From Imbricaverruca yamaguchii (lineage: Eukaryota; Arthropoda; Thecostraca; Neoverrucidae), in NCBI GenBank assembly GCA_034440575.1, contig JAOTOL010001622.1, forward strand, positions 2,540,501-2,604,500: 64,000 nucleotides of DNA, in the 5' to 3' direction. This document shows positions 11,931 to 21,385 of this stretch, in pieces (position 1 is the first letter of the stretch; every line of letters starts with the position of its first letter). The position numbers were made by a program, and so were the translations under genes. The notes under the pieces are model-generated. The model was not told the origin of the DNA, did no database searches, and worked only from the letters and a program-made list of their open reading frames with translations.

Positions 11931-12106
11931 GCGGTTGGTGGTGGTTGTTGGTTTTACGACACATCAACCGTTGAGTCATATAGCGTCGCGAATCTCTCAC
12001 GCCGATTGGTCGCGGGCGAAGAGTAGCGACAGGTGAGACTTGAACCCACAGTATCTCGATTGTGAGGCGGCAACTTATCCATAAACTACTCGTCCCCGAC
12101 GGCGGG
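11931..12106 (-). mobile_element. tRNA-derived SINE
   Basis: Read on the minus strand, the head (12106-12030) resembles a tRNA, with a B box of the form gggttcaagtc at about 12047-12036 and an A-box-like region near 12090-12078. A short body follows, ending in gtcgtaaaaccaacaaccac, a tail type common in invertebrate SINEs. No intact tRNA cloverleaf can be drawn, so it is not called as a tRNA gene. Confidence 0.6.
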
Positions 12107-12205
12107 ATGAGTGTCTCTGGATCTGGTCCCCGCGTGTCACCAAGCGGTCACAGCAGTGCCGTAAGCTGCACCTGCTCCGCTTGTGTGGAACATCATGGCT
12201 TGTCG

Positions 12206-12450
12206 GATGTCAGGTGATGCCACCGTACGCGACTGACGTGATCCACATCACTCTGATGTCAGCTGATGCAACCGTACGTGGCAAACGTGAGTCACATCAT
12301 CATAATGTCAGCTGATGCAACCATACGTGACAAACGTGAGTCACATCATCATAATGTCAGCTGTTGCAACCGCACGTGACTGATGTGATCTACACCACTC
12401 TGATGTCAGCTGATGTAACCGCACGTGACTAAACGTGAGCCACATCACTC
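12206..12450. repeat. 49-bp minisatellite, 5 copies
   Basis: Copies of atgtcagctgatgcaacc start every 49 bp (12206, 12255, 12304, 12353, 12402). Each also carries a cgtacgtg or cgcacgtg core and a gtgagtcacatca or gtgatccacatca segment. The period is not a multiple of three. Confidence 0.92.
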
Positions 12451-12479
12451 GGCGGAAATGTTGGGATGACTCGAGACCA

Positions 12480-12775
12480 CCATAGTCGTCCTGCTGCACA
12501 AGCCATCGTCCTGCGACACATGCCGTCCTGCGACACAAGCCGTCCTGCGACTCAAGCCATCGTCCTGCGACACAAGCCGTCCTGCAACTCAAGCCGTCCT
12601 ACGACACCAGCTGTATTGCGATGCATGTCGTCTTGCGACACAAGTCGTCATGTAACACAAACCGTCCTACAACATAAGTGCCCTGCGACACAAGTCGCCC
12701 TACAACACAAGCGTCCTGCGACACAATTCGTCCTGCGGCAGAAGCCCTCCAACAACACATGCCCTCCTGATGGCG
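12480..12775. repeat. 17-bp minisatellite, about 15-16 degenerate copies
   Basis: The unit is near cgtcctgcgacacaagc, with one- or two-base length changes and substitutions throughout. It directly follows the 49-bp array but shares no sequence with it. Confidence 0.9.
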
Positions 12776-12947
12776 TGGAAAGTTTGAAGACATCCACTTC
12801 GTCGCCTCCCAGCCCGTTACGACTACGCTCTGGCGTCTCGTCCCGGCATCGATTTTGGCCACACGCCAGAAACTCGAGTAACGTGCTAACTGGAGAGGTC
12901 ATTGCCCTCTCAACCTCCAGTGATCGGAAAATGTCTTCTTTGTCAAG

Positions 12948-13035
12948 GGTAATATCGATTGAGATAACAAAATACTTCATTTTCGCGCATATTTCTGGAT
13001 CAGTACAACCCCCTCTCTCTATAACAAAAAATATT
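12948..13035 (+). repeat. Dispersed repeat, copy 1
   Basis: About 85 bases from ggtaatatcgattgagat through ttttcgcgcatatttctgga to the acaaaaaatat end match 15078-15166 in the same orientation, at roughly 85 percent by eye. The surrounding DNA is unrelated, so this is an interspersed element, perhaps a SINE or MITE fragment of unknown family. Confidence 0.8.
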
Positions 13036-13039
13036 TTAC

Positions 13040-14350
13040 GGGTATTTGCTGCACGGCATGCCTTTGCAAGTCCTCTGCGTGCGAGTATGGTGGAGACTTG
13101 GTTATCCTGAAGCTGCCTTTGTACGTATCGTTCTAACAAGTCTCTTCCTGTAATCTTGCTTTGTACCGTGTATAGCTGTATCCATATAAATATGTGAGCT
13201 GTTGCTTTTTAATGCTCAACTTCAGCATAATTGACAACTGCGGCTTTCGTGATTGTATTCGGCTTAACTGAGGTAAGCGTTTACTAAGCTGACGTAGCCT
13301 ATTTGTCTTGCCCTGGTAGCATGCTGTGCTCATCTTATTCACAAACTAGATACCGTTGAGACTAGAAGCTAGACACTAGACTAGAATAAACTAGATACTG
13401 TACATGTGCTGTCGATGGGGCACTGCATTACATTGTTATTTTCATATCACCTGGCTTTACACGAATTGTACCGACAAGAAGGCAGTGCTGCGAAGATATC
13501 TCCACAAGTTTTTAATACCATATTGAAGGATACAGATTTGTGCAGCATCATGCGTGATGAAAATGCGTTATTTAGCGTTTTCGCACAAAACTCGATAGAA
13601 ATAACTCTAACAAAGTTATCATCTGTGCGGACGTCAAACACAATATCATAGGGCAGGAATGTTCACCGTGGTTGAATAAAATTTTCCAATTTCCAGAAAT
13701 AACTTATAACTCAGGTTCTGAATGTCCTAAAAAGAAATGCTATTTAATATCAACTGAGAAGGATAAAACTAACTTATACAAAATAGGAAAAAAAATACGT
13801 GGAAAACCCGTTAGGGACCATTGCTCCCCTCAGATGTATGGAATATGGCGATGCTTAGCCTTTACAAATGTTATTGTATCCATGATAGAACCATACCTAT
13901 GTAAACAAACAGTTGCCGTTGATATAGCAGTGCCATCAGCGGCACAGCATCCTCACTACATTGAAACGATGCCACGTTGGTACGTAAAAACGACTCGGGT
14001 TAAGCCTACCCTCGTCTTCTATTCGTTTGTACAGTCTTATCCACGGCGTTGCCAACGATAGCACTGGGCCGAATACCCGACAGTAGAACCGGCAAACAAC
14101 GCCTGTGAAGAAGGATCGATTTAAATTACGAGTAATCCTAAATCACATTCATATTCAATGTGGTCTGTCCATTTGCAAGAAGGCGCCATACGCGGGGATG
14201 TGTACAGTGCACATAGAACTTGAGAACCAGAAACATTTCCCGACATTGCGTAGAAGTGTAGACGTTCAAAGGTAGCAAGTTCATAGATCGTGCACTTCGC
14301 TTCCACTGCCACTGCTCGTTTCCTATAGGTCTGTTGGGCCTCTTCACTCA
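13040..14350. other. Featureless interval
   Basis: No gene or repeat recognised. A plus open frame at 13672-14061 has no visible domain, and its composition matches its surroundings. Confidence 0.45.
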
Positions 14351-14351
14351 C

Positions 14352-14610
14352 GTCACGTTTGTTAGCACTACCACGGCCCGTTCCACACACTCTTGTTAGC
14401 CGGTTCCCCTCACGACGCGCTTGCTAGCCGGTTCCCCTCACGACGCGCTTGCTAGCCAGTTCCCCTCACGACGCGCTTGCTAGCACTACCACGACCAGTT
14501 CCCCTCACGACGCGCTTGCTAGCACTACCACGACCAGTTCCCCTCACGACGCGCTTGCCAGCCGGTTCCCGTCACTACGCGCTTGCCAGCACTAACACGA
14601 CCGGCTCCCT
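14352..14610. repeat. 28/36-bp minisatellite
   Basis: Copies of gttcccctcacgacgcgctt alternate between a short form (gctagccg, 28 bp) and a longer form carrying actaccacgacca (about 36 bp). The longer form looks like a short form with an inserted segment. Confidence 0.88.
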
Positions 14611-14699
14611 GAAGGGAACGCCAGCGGTTTTTCTGCCTCGGCCGAGCCATTTAGCAGATTGGTTCGTCGGTCGGCGGCGGCGGCCGGCAAAATCGGAAC

Positions 14700-14832
14700 C
14701 GGCCTAGATGGGATCCGAACCGGCCAGGGCGAGATCCGAACAACGTCCAGGGTGAGATCCGGACAACGGCTAGGGTGAGATCCGGGCACCGGCCAGGGTG
14801 AGATCCGGACACCGGCCAGGGTGAGATCCAGC
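14700..14832. repeat. 23-bp minisatellite, about 5-6 copies
   Basis: The unit agggtgagatccggacaccg plus three bases repeats every 23 bp. It lies inside a CpG-rich patch (about 14590-15080) but is unrelated in sequence to the array before it. Confidence 0.88.
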
Positions 14833-15077
14833 CCGTCCGTCGCGGGCGTCCGCCAGCGCCCCACCAGCGCCCCATCAGGCGGCGTCATTTCCATAATGCC
14901 TGTAAACGGCCGCGTCGGGCCGCCGCCGATCGACTTCGAGTCGTCGCCGATCCGGCGCCAGAGCGCCGCCGTCGGGCGCTCTGCTCAGGCGTGTGGGGGA
15001 GGGGCCGCCCGTCCCCCGTCTGCCCGATCTGACGCGAGTTCTGTCGTGATCGGTGCCGATCCGGACCGCTGGATCGA
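14833..15077. other. CpG-rich patch
   Basis: GC-rich, CpG-dense DNA between two repeats. No exon with convincing splice sites or a known domain was seen. Confidence 0.4.
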
Positions 15078-15166
15078 TGGTAATATCGGTTGAGATCACG
15101 AAATACTCCATTTTCGCGCATATTTCTGGATCAGTACGTCCACCTCTCCTGATACAAAATATCAGT
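15078..15166 (+). repeat. Dispersed repeat, copy 2
   Basis: This is the second copy of the element at 12948-13035, in the same orientation. Shared landmarks are ggtaatatcg, tgagat, ttcattttcgcgcat-type text (here ccattttcgcgcat), tttctggatcagtac and a terminal acaaaatat. Confidence 0.8.
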
Positions 15167-15289
15167 GCCGATCGGTGTCGCTGGGTGGGCGGGTCGCTGC
15201 TGACCCCGAACTCCACAGCGGCGGGTCGGCAGTGACCACGTGGCCCACAATAAGCCGTCGCCGCACATCAGGACTGTGACGTGTCTCAC

Positions 15290-15625
15290 AGGACCGAGAA
15301 CACCTGCACAAGGACCGAGACAAGCGACGGGGAACCACAAGGAAGACAAGCGACGGGAGAACACCGTGCACAAGGACCGAGACAAGCGACGGGGGAACAC
15401 CGGGCAAAGGACCGAGACAAGCGACGGGAGAACACCGTGCACAGGAGGACAAAGCGACGGAGAACACCGTACACAAGGCCCGAGACAAGCGACGGGAGAA
15501 CACCGTACACAAGGCCCGAGACAAGCGACGGGAGAACACCGTACACAAGGCCCGAGACAAGCGACGGGAGAACACCGTACACAAGGACCGAGACAAGCGA
15601 CGGGAGAACGCCGTGCACAAGGAAA
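15290..15625. repeat. 36-bp minisatellite, about 9 copies
   Basis: The unit cgagacaagcgacgggagaa plus about 16 bases (caccgtacacaaggcc) repeats every 36 bp, with a few shortened copies near the left end. In frame it reads TETSDGRTPYTR. Frames stay open on both strands, so the openness follows from the period. Confidence 0.94.
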
Positions 15626-15655
15626 TGTTGGGACTGGCGCCCCAAAGTTGTGTGC

Positions 15656-15885
15656 GTTCAGTGATTCAATCATGCAGTCGAATTGCTGTGAAAAAGTCCC
15701 CCTTGGCGCTTGTTCGCATTGTTCGAGAAGAAAAGATGGGAACAGGTTCTGCACCTCCCTCACTCCGCGTGACAAGATACCAATGAATATACCGAAAATA
15801 TGGCTGCCCGTTGTTTGGGGGGGGGTGCCTGCAGGAGGCCCGGGAATTCTGCGCCTCTTCCATAAAACAACGGGCAGCCATATTT
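15656..15885 (+). mobile_element. Interspersed element copy 1, with a 21-bp terminal inversion
   Basis: 15656-15862 is the reverse-oriented counterpart of 17562-17776. Shared landmarks are tcgaattgct, gaaaaagtcc, ctccctcactc, gcgtgacaa, aaatatggctgc and caggaggcccggg. In addition 15796-15816 and 15865-15885 form a perfect 21-bp inverted repeat, because part of the element (the ataaaacaac...ccatattt segment) is present a second time in opposite orientation. No coding capacity is seen. The family is unknown. Confidence 0.8.
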
Positions 15886-16079
15886 CGGACCGCCCCACAG
15901 TCATATGGCTGGCATTCGCAGCCCTCCCAATCCTTGTCTGACGGGTGTGGGGAGGGGCATTGTCCAGTCCACGCCAAAACATCGTTCTGGCGTACTGCCG
16001 TTAGAACCGTGTTTGGGAATTCTTCTTCGCATGGGCAATCGGCGGATTTCCCGTCTACCATTTAGAACATGCTGATATA

Positions 16080-17045
16080 TCTGACATTTCCTGCCATATC
16101 CTGCCATCTGCCGCACACTCTGTCTTTCCTCGTCCTCAAGTTTGCCGTGAACCTGCCAGCTCTGTCATCTGCCTTGTCGCTTCCTCACTGCCACCATACA
16201 CCCTGTCCTGTCTTACCTCTGCTTTGCGACATACTGTTTTGCGAGTATGTTTAACCTTTTGCCTTCCGTGATCTCGGCTCTTCCCAGCCATCTGCCACGA
16301 TGCTTCCCCGGATTGCTATTCCTTCTGCCTTGCCCCCTGCACTGAACTTTGCCGCGATCCACCCTCTCCCCTCTGCCCTTCCCCCACACCTGCTCTCCGC
16401 TGTAACGAACCATGCATCCTGACATTTGTACCTGCTGCAACTGCTGCCTTGGCCTACATCCTGCTCCACCGTGACCTCTCTCACACCTGCTCTCTGCCGT
16501 AGAGAGCTCTGTACTATGTTTTTCCTGCTGCGCTATGCCTTGTCATGCCCTTTGTTTTGCCATGCTATCTGCCCTCAGTCCCACCTTCCCTTGGACTCTG
16601 CCTTGCCCCCAGCATTGACCAGTGCCCTGCCTTGTCCTGCCCTCTTGTTTTTATCTGCAATGCCTTGCCTTGCCGTAGTTGAGCCTGTTCGTCCCGTGCC
16701 AGTGCATTGCCTTGTGTTTCCTCCGCTTCTCGACAACTGCTTCATCCTCACTCCCCAGCTGACTTTTCGTCCGCTCATGATCACCGCACGTGATGCTCAT
16801 GGCTGGTAAGGTATTGGCAATAGGCAAGCATGCAATGCCCATGTGTAAAACAGATGACCCTCGCCACAACCTGCCTTACCATCAGCCTTGTATCCACCCT
16901 TCATTCCCCTGCGACCTACCTCACAATCTGTCTTTCCCTTATTCTTCCTTACCCTACTCTATGCATTGACCTGTACACGCTCTACCATGCCTTTCCCTGC
17001 TGTCTCCCCCCGTCTTCCATCCGAAAGGTCCCGGTCTGGTGTAAT
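16080..17045. repeat. Degenerate pyrimidine-rich ctgcc/cttgcc repeats
   Basis: The plus strand is dominated by recurring ctgccttgcc, cctgctctc and tgccatctgcc words with no fixed period. It is probably an old minisatellite or simple-sequence region. The open frames here are rich in leucine, serine and proline from composition alone. Confidence 0.7.
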
Positions 17046-17561
17046 GACTAAAGGTAAAAATGTCTACAGTGTAGGAAGTCTACACCCCAAAAATATAAAT
17101 CAGCAAGCACCACATTGAAGCTCCCGCATTCATGAACATTGGAAGGCCTTCCGAAATATCAGGGCGCACATGGCTATGGGCGTCCACGCGCGGAATCTGC
17201 CAAACAGGGCCGCTGCTTGTGCCGGCAGCCATGGTGGGAATACACACACACTGAACGAGAGCTGCTTAATGCAAATCAATTAACCGACGAATAAACCACT
17301 CCGGTTGCCAGTTAAGCAGCACGTGCTCTCGCTCGTGCAGCAAAAGATCATCTGAATTCTGCCGACGCCATCTTGATTTGTGATATCGGCACAGCACTTT
17401 TGATTCAGTTCAGCAGTGGATAGCTAATCTTAAAAATGCGTGGGCTTAGCATTCCGATCTTCATATCAGCACCCGTCAATTATAGGTGAAGCCACCGCAG
17501 TGAAAATATATGACAGCTGCCTCAGTTCGAGCAACAGCTGCCATATATGTTCCTCGACACA

Positions 17562-17776
17562 GAGCCATGGAGAGGTGCAGGATTTCCGGGCCTCCTGTAA
17601 GCCCCATTCTATAAAACAACGTGCAGCCATATTTCCCCGCATATCCATTGGTCCCTTTTGTCACGCAGAGTGAGGGAGGCGCAGAATCCGCTCCCACATT
17701 TTCCTCTCCGACAACCTGAAGAAGTGCCAAAGTGGACTTTTTCATAGCAATTCGATTTCATAATTGAGTCACTTAT
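17562..17776 (-). mobile_element. Interspersed element copy 2 (inverted relative to copy 1)
   Basis: The minus strand of this segment matches 15656-15862. The two copies lie 1.7 kb apart in opposite orientation and have diverged by single-base changes and small indels. Downstream flanks differ, which supports independent insertion. Confidence 0.8.
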
Positions 17777-17934
17777 TGATTCCCGTGATAAAGCTATACA
17801 ATCGGCCGGTACCTTCTTTCTTTCTTCGTATATTCAGATTTCATGTTTCGATCTGGAGTCACACCACCAGTAAACTAAATGTAAATAGGTACTAGCTGCC
17901 GCATCTGTTGCGATAGCAACACCAAGTCCATAGC

Positions 17935-19020
17935 CAGTGGCGTAGCCAAGGGGGAGGAGGCGAATGGAGAAGCCGTCCCTGGCGGATCAGAGGGGCTATC
18001 CAGAAGACCGTCATGAGGACCCTCCAAGGCGTTAGTGCAAGGGTCATTGTGGGACCCTGGGTCGACGTGAAGGGCCCCTGGATCGACAAAAGGAGCCAGG
18101 GATGACGAAAAGGATCCAGGGCTGATGAAGAGAACGTCGATTCAACGAATAGTGCCCTCGGGAAGCTATTGTGGGTCCTTGGCCGACTAACGTGAAGAGC
18201 CTCTAGATCGGTGGAGGGGGTCCGAGATAGTTGGGAGGACCACCGAGCTGACGGAGAGGGCCATAACCCAATATGAAGGGCCCCTGGGCTCATGGTGGGG
18301 CTAAGCCGAAGAAAGGACCCCCAACCTGATGGAGAGGGTCCAAGCGTTTGAAAAAGGTCTTGCAGCTTTCCGGAAAATGTTCTGGGTCGTCAAAGATGGC
18401 CCCTGAGACGAGGGAGGAGGCCCTAGTTTCCGGAGAGGACCTTAGCCGTTCATAAAGGGCTCACGGATCTGGTCCAGGCCGTACAAGGGTCCCTTTTCTG
18501 ATAGAGGCGCCCCAGCTGTTGAAAGAGGGCTTGCAGCCTGTCTGAAGAGCCCTGCGTCGCTTAGGAGGGCCCCTGAGCCGACGGGAGGACCACGGGTCGC
18601 CAGAGGGCCAAGAGCCGGTATAAAGGGTCCCTAGGGCCCCTGGACCGACGGAGGTGACCGAAGCAGCACAGGGGTCCTTGCGTGATAGTCTCAAGTTTTT
18701 GAAAGTTGAGACTTCGGCCGGACGGAGAGCTCTGAGCCGTGCAAGAGGGTCCCTGAGCCGAGGGGGAGAGGGCGGGCCGGACCTGCAAGGCCACTGGGTC
18801 GGCTTTGGCTCACCAAAGCCGACAGCGGGCCTCAGGCTGATAAAGAGACCCCCGAGATGCAGAGACGATCCGGGCCGAAGCGGATTCCCGGCTCCTCATA
18901 AATGGCCTCTAAACCCATAGAGGGGCGCTGGGCCGTTAAAAAGCAGTAGTGTTTCCAAGAGGTGAAGGTGCACCCACCCCCTTGGCGAGTCCAATAGGGC
19001 CCTCTAGGCGACCCCACTGA
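17935..19020. repeat. Degenerate GC-rich array, roughly 30-36 bp units
   Basis: From a typical transposon-like start, cagtggcgtagccaaggg (17939-17956), the region consists of loosely repeated words such as gagggcccctgggtcgac, gccgatggagagg and ggagggccc, with a drifting 30-36 bp spacing. It ends near 19015. It is probably an old internal minisatellite of a transposable element. No protein domain is visible. Confidence 0.65.
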
Positions 19021-19042
19021 GGGTCATGGGATATATCCGAGG

Positions 19043-19240
19043 AAAAAGTATGTCGCAGCTTACAGTTTGTGTGGAAAGGGTCCTTGAGACCTGAAGACGT
19101 TCACCTTGAAGCCTGGGAAGGGCCGTGAAGACAAGAGAGGGCTGGGATGCTCTTGAGGTTTGAAAAGCCCCTGAGGGAGAAACAAAACCCCTAAAGGCTG
19201 AAAGGTCTCGGACCCTTCCACACAATAAGCTGCGACATAC

Positions 19241-19246
<6 letters not shown>
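19043..19246. mobile_element. Fold-back element with about 50-bp arms
   Basis: The left arm (19043-19095) starts aaaaagtatgtcgcagctta. The right arm (19196-19246) is its imperfect reverse complement, ending taagctgcgacatacttttt. The shared core also includes tgtgtggaaagggtcc and gagacct. The interior of about 100 bases resembles the degenerate array next door. No transposase is present, so if mobile it is non-autonomous. Confidence 0.8.

Positions 19247-19279
<33 letters not shown>
19245..19279. repeat. (AT)n microsatellite
   Basis: A pure AT dinucleotide run directly abuts the right arm of the fold-back element, consistent with insertion of that element next to a TA-rich target. Confidence 0.95.
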
Positions 19280-19283
<4 letters not shown>

Positions 19284-20099
19284 GCCACTGCGCACAACTA
19301 GTGATATTTGGAATATGTCCATTGGATAAGCCTACTATTCCTTTGGAGGACACTCAGTGTTTGCTCGAACTCCCTAATAAGGACGAAATTTGACCAAGTG
19401 CCTTATCGGGCTGCCTTTGAAAGGTTGAGATGACTGATTTTGACATGCTAGTCATTTTTGCATCCATCATTTTTATCGAAGCTGTGTTCGCAAATATGTC
19501 AGCGAGAGTGGAGAATCTGGCATTGCAGGTATTCCAGCCGCAGCTTCAACCTTAGTTGCTGCAACACAAGGTCTCCCTAAATCTGCATTATTTATCTCCA
19601 ATTTACATTACCAACCTTTCGGTTTGGCAGCGCGAGCCTTACAATTTGCAAGAGTAAATGTGGTGAAGATTTTCCCTTCATGCATGTCAAAACCGCTAGG
19701 ACGCAGTTTATGTCGATGCTTGCGTATTCGCAGTAAAAACCAAGAGGTACGAATAAATTTACAGATGGGTCGACATACAGAATACACCACAGGAGCCAAA
19801 TTAAAATAACGAAACGAATTCGAATATTTCATGGCTGTTTAGCCGACAAGAGAAGACTTGCATTTCAAGTATTTGGTAGCTTCGTGTTTTTCGACTCAGG
19901 CCACGTGGCGAGGATGATCGACAAGGCTGTGCGGTGCTTATCTTGCACGCGCTTGGAGGTAAGTTGTGATGCGTTGCGATACTGACAGGATCATGCACTG
20001 GCGCGTGGTCATACGGACGGAGTAGTGACAAAACCGCCATCATTCTGACAGGATTTATCACGCGCTGACGCTTGGTTACACAGACGGAGCGGTGACGAA

Positions 20100-20740
20100 A
20101 GCATCACCACACACCACACATGCAGTGGTGACGGCAGTGCTGACATCAGTGGTGACGAGTCACCACACTGACGGCGGTGGTGATAGCAGTGGTGATAACA
20201 GCAATGACGCGCACAATGCTGACGGTAGCGGTGATGGCAGTGGTGACGGTAGTGGTGACGGCAGTGGTGACGGTTGTGGAGACGGTTGTGGTGACTGTAG
20301 TGGTGACGGTAGTGGTGACGGTAGTGGTGACGGTAGTGGTGACGGCAGTGGTGACGGTAGTGGTGACGGCAGTGGTGACGGTAGTGGTGACGGTAGTGGT
20401 GACGGTAGTGGTGACGGCAGTGGTGACGGTAGTGGTGACGGTAGTGGTGACGGTAGTGGTGACGGCAGTGGTGACGGTAGTGGTAGCGGCAGTGGTGACG
20501 GTAGGGTGGTGACGGCAGTGGTGACGTGTGGTAGCGGCAGTGGTGACGGTAGTGGTGACGGTAGTGGTGACTGGTACGGTGGTGACGATAGTGGTGACGG
20601 CAGTGGTGACAGTAGTGGTGACGGTAGTGGTGACGGTAGTGGTGACGGCAGTGGTGACGGTAGTGGTGACGGCAGTGGTGACGGTAGTGGTGACGGCAGT
20701 GGTGACGGCAGTGGTGACGGTAGTGGTGACGCGTCACCAC
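20100..20740. repeat. 12-bp array (ggtagtggtgac), long and regular
   Basis: Nearly pure repeats of ggtagtggtgac and ggcagtggtgac run for about 0.6 kb, bounded at both sides by related gtcaccacactga words (about 20158 and 20731). The plus frame 20092-20745 is open and reads a GSGD repeat; the other plus frames are also open. This is what a 12-bp period produces without coding selection. Confidence 0.95.
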
Positions 20741-21189
20741 ACTGATGGGAGTTGAAACACCTCACTAAGTTGATAGGAGCCGAGATGCCACTGCACTGGC
20801 ACATCAGATATCTCAGATCACGCTCTAGCCGCACTGGCCGTCTTCGCACTGACTGGTCGCATTGGCTGAGGTCGCACCGGCTGTGGTCGCGGTCACTGTG
20901 GTCTCATTGGCTGAGGTCACAGTAGTCACTCTCATCGTGTGAGGGGAGCTGAAGACGGAACGGGGAACGAACGGACAGGTATGATATCGCTCATGAGTCG
21001 GGGAAGAGCAGCAAAATGGAGCAACAGTTCAAGTGCAGGGTTAACAGTTCATTATAGTTCGTCAGAGCTCATAGTTCGTCATATGTTTGATGTTGAATTT
21101 CACGACGCTTCAGGGTCTCCTCGCCCCATGGTTATTACGGCTCAAAGTCAAGAATTAAAAACTGCATGAGGGTTAAAAAGGCTAAAGGG

Positions 21190-21385
21190 GAAACAAACAA
21201 ACATGCCCCCAAAAAAAAAAAAATTTAAAAAACAAAACCAAAAAAAAAAAGGGGTAATAAAAAAAAAAAATTCCCCCCCCCCCAAAAAAAAGGCCCTTAA
21301 AAACCCGCCCCACAACACAAAAAAAACTCTTTTTTTCCGGCCGGAAAGAATAAAAAATAGGAAAAAAGAAAAAAAAAAGAAGCCC
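21190..21385. other. Homopolymer-dominated low-complexity sequence
   Basis: Long runs of a, c and t of 5-13 bases alternate with almost no complex sequence between them (for example the c-run at 21271-21283 and a-runs at 21209-21221 and 21241-21250). It is unlike anything else in the window and may be uncorrected long-read sequence. Confidence 0.75.

Noticed and set aside
12030..12106. tRNA gene
   Set aside because: tRNA-like boxes without a foldable cloverleaf, followed by a SINE tail.
15131..15982. 283-residue minus frame with CSPVACLGP repeats
   Set aside because: It is generated by the 36-bp minisatellite and runs into an interspersed element.
20092..20849. Glycine-serine-aspartate and histidine-rich frames of 217-243 residues
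   Set aside because: They lie entirely on the 12-bp array with all frames open and no flanking gene structure.
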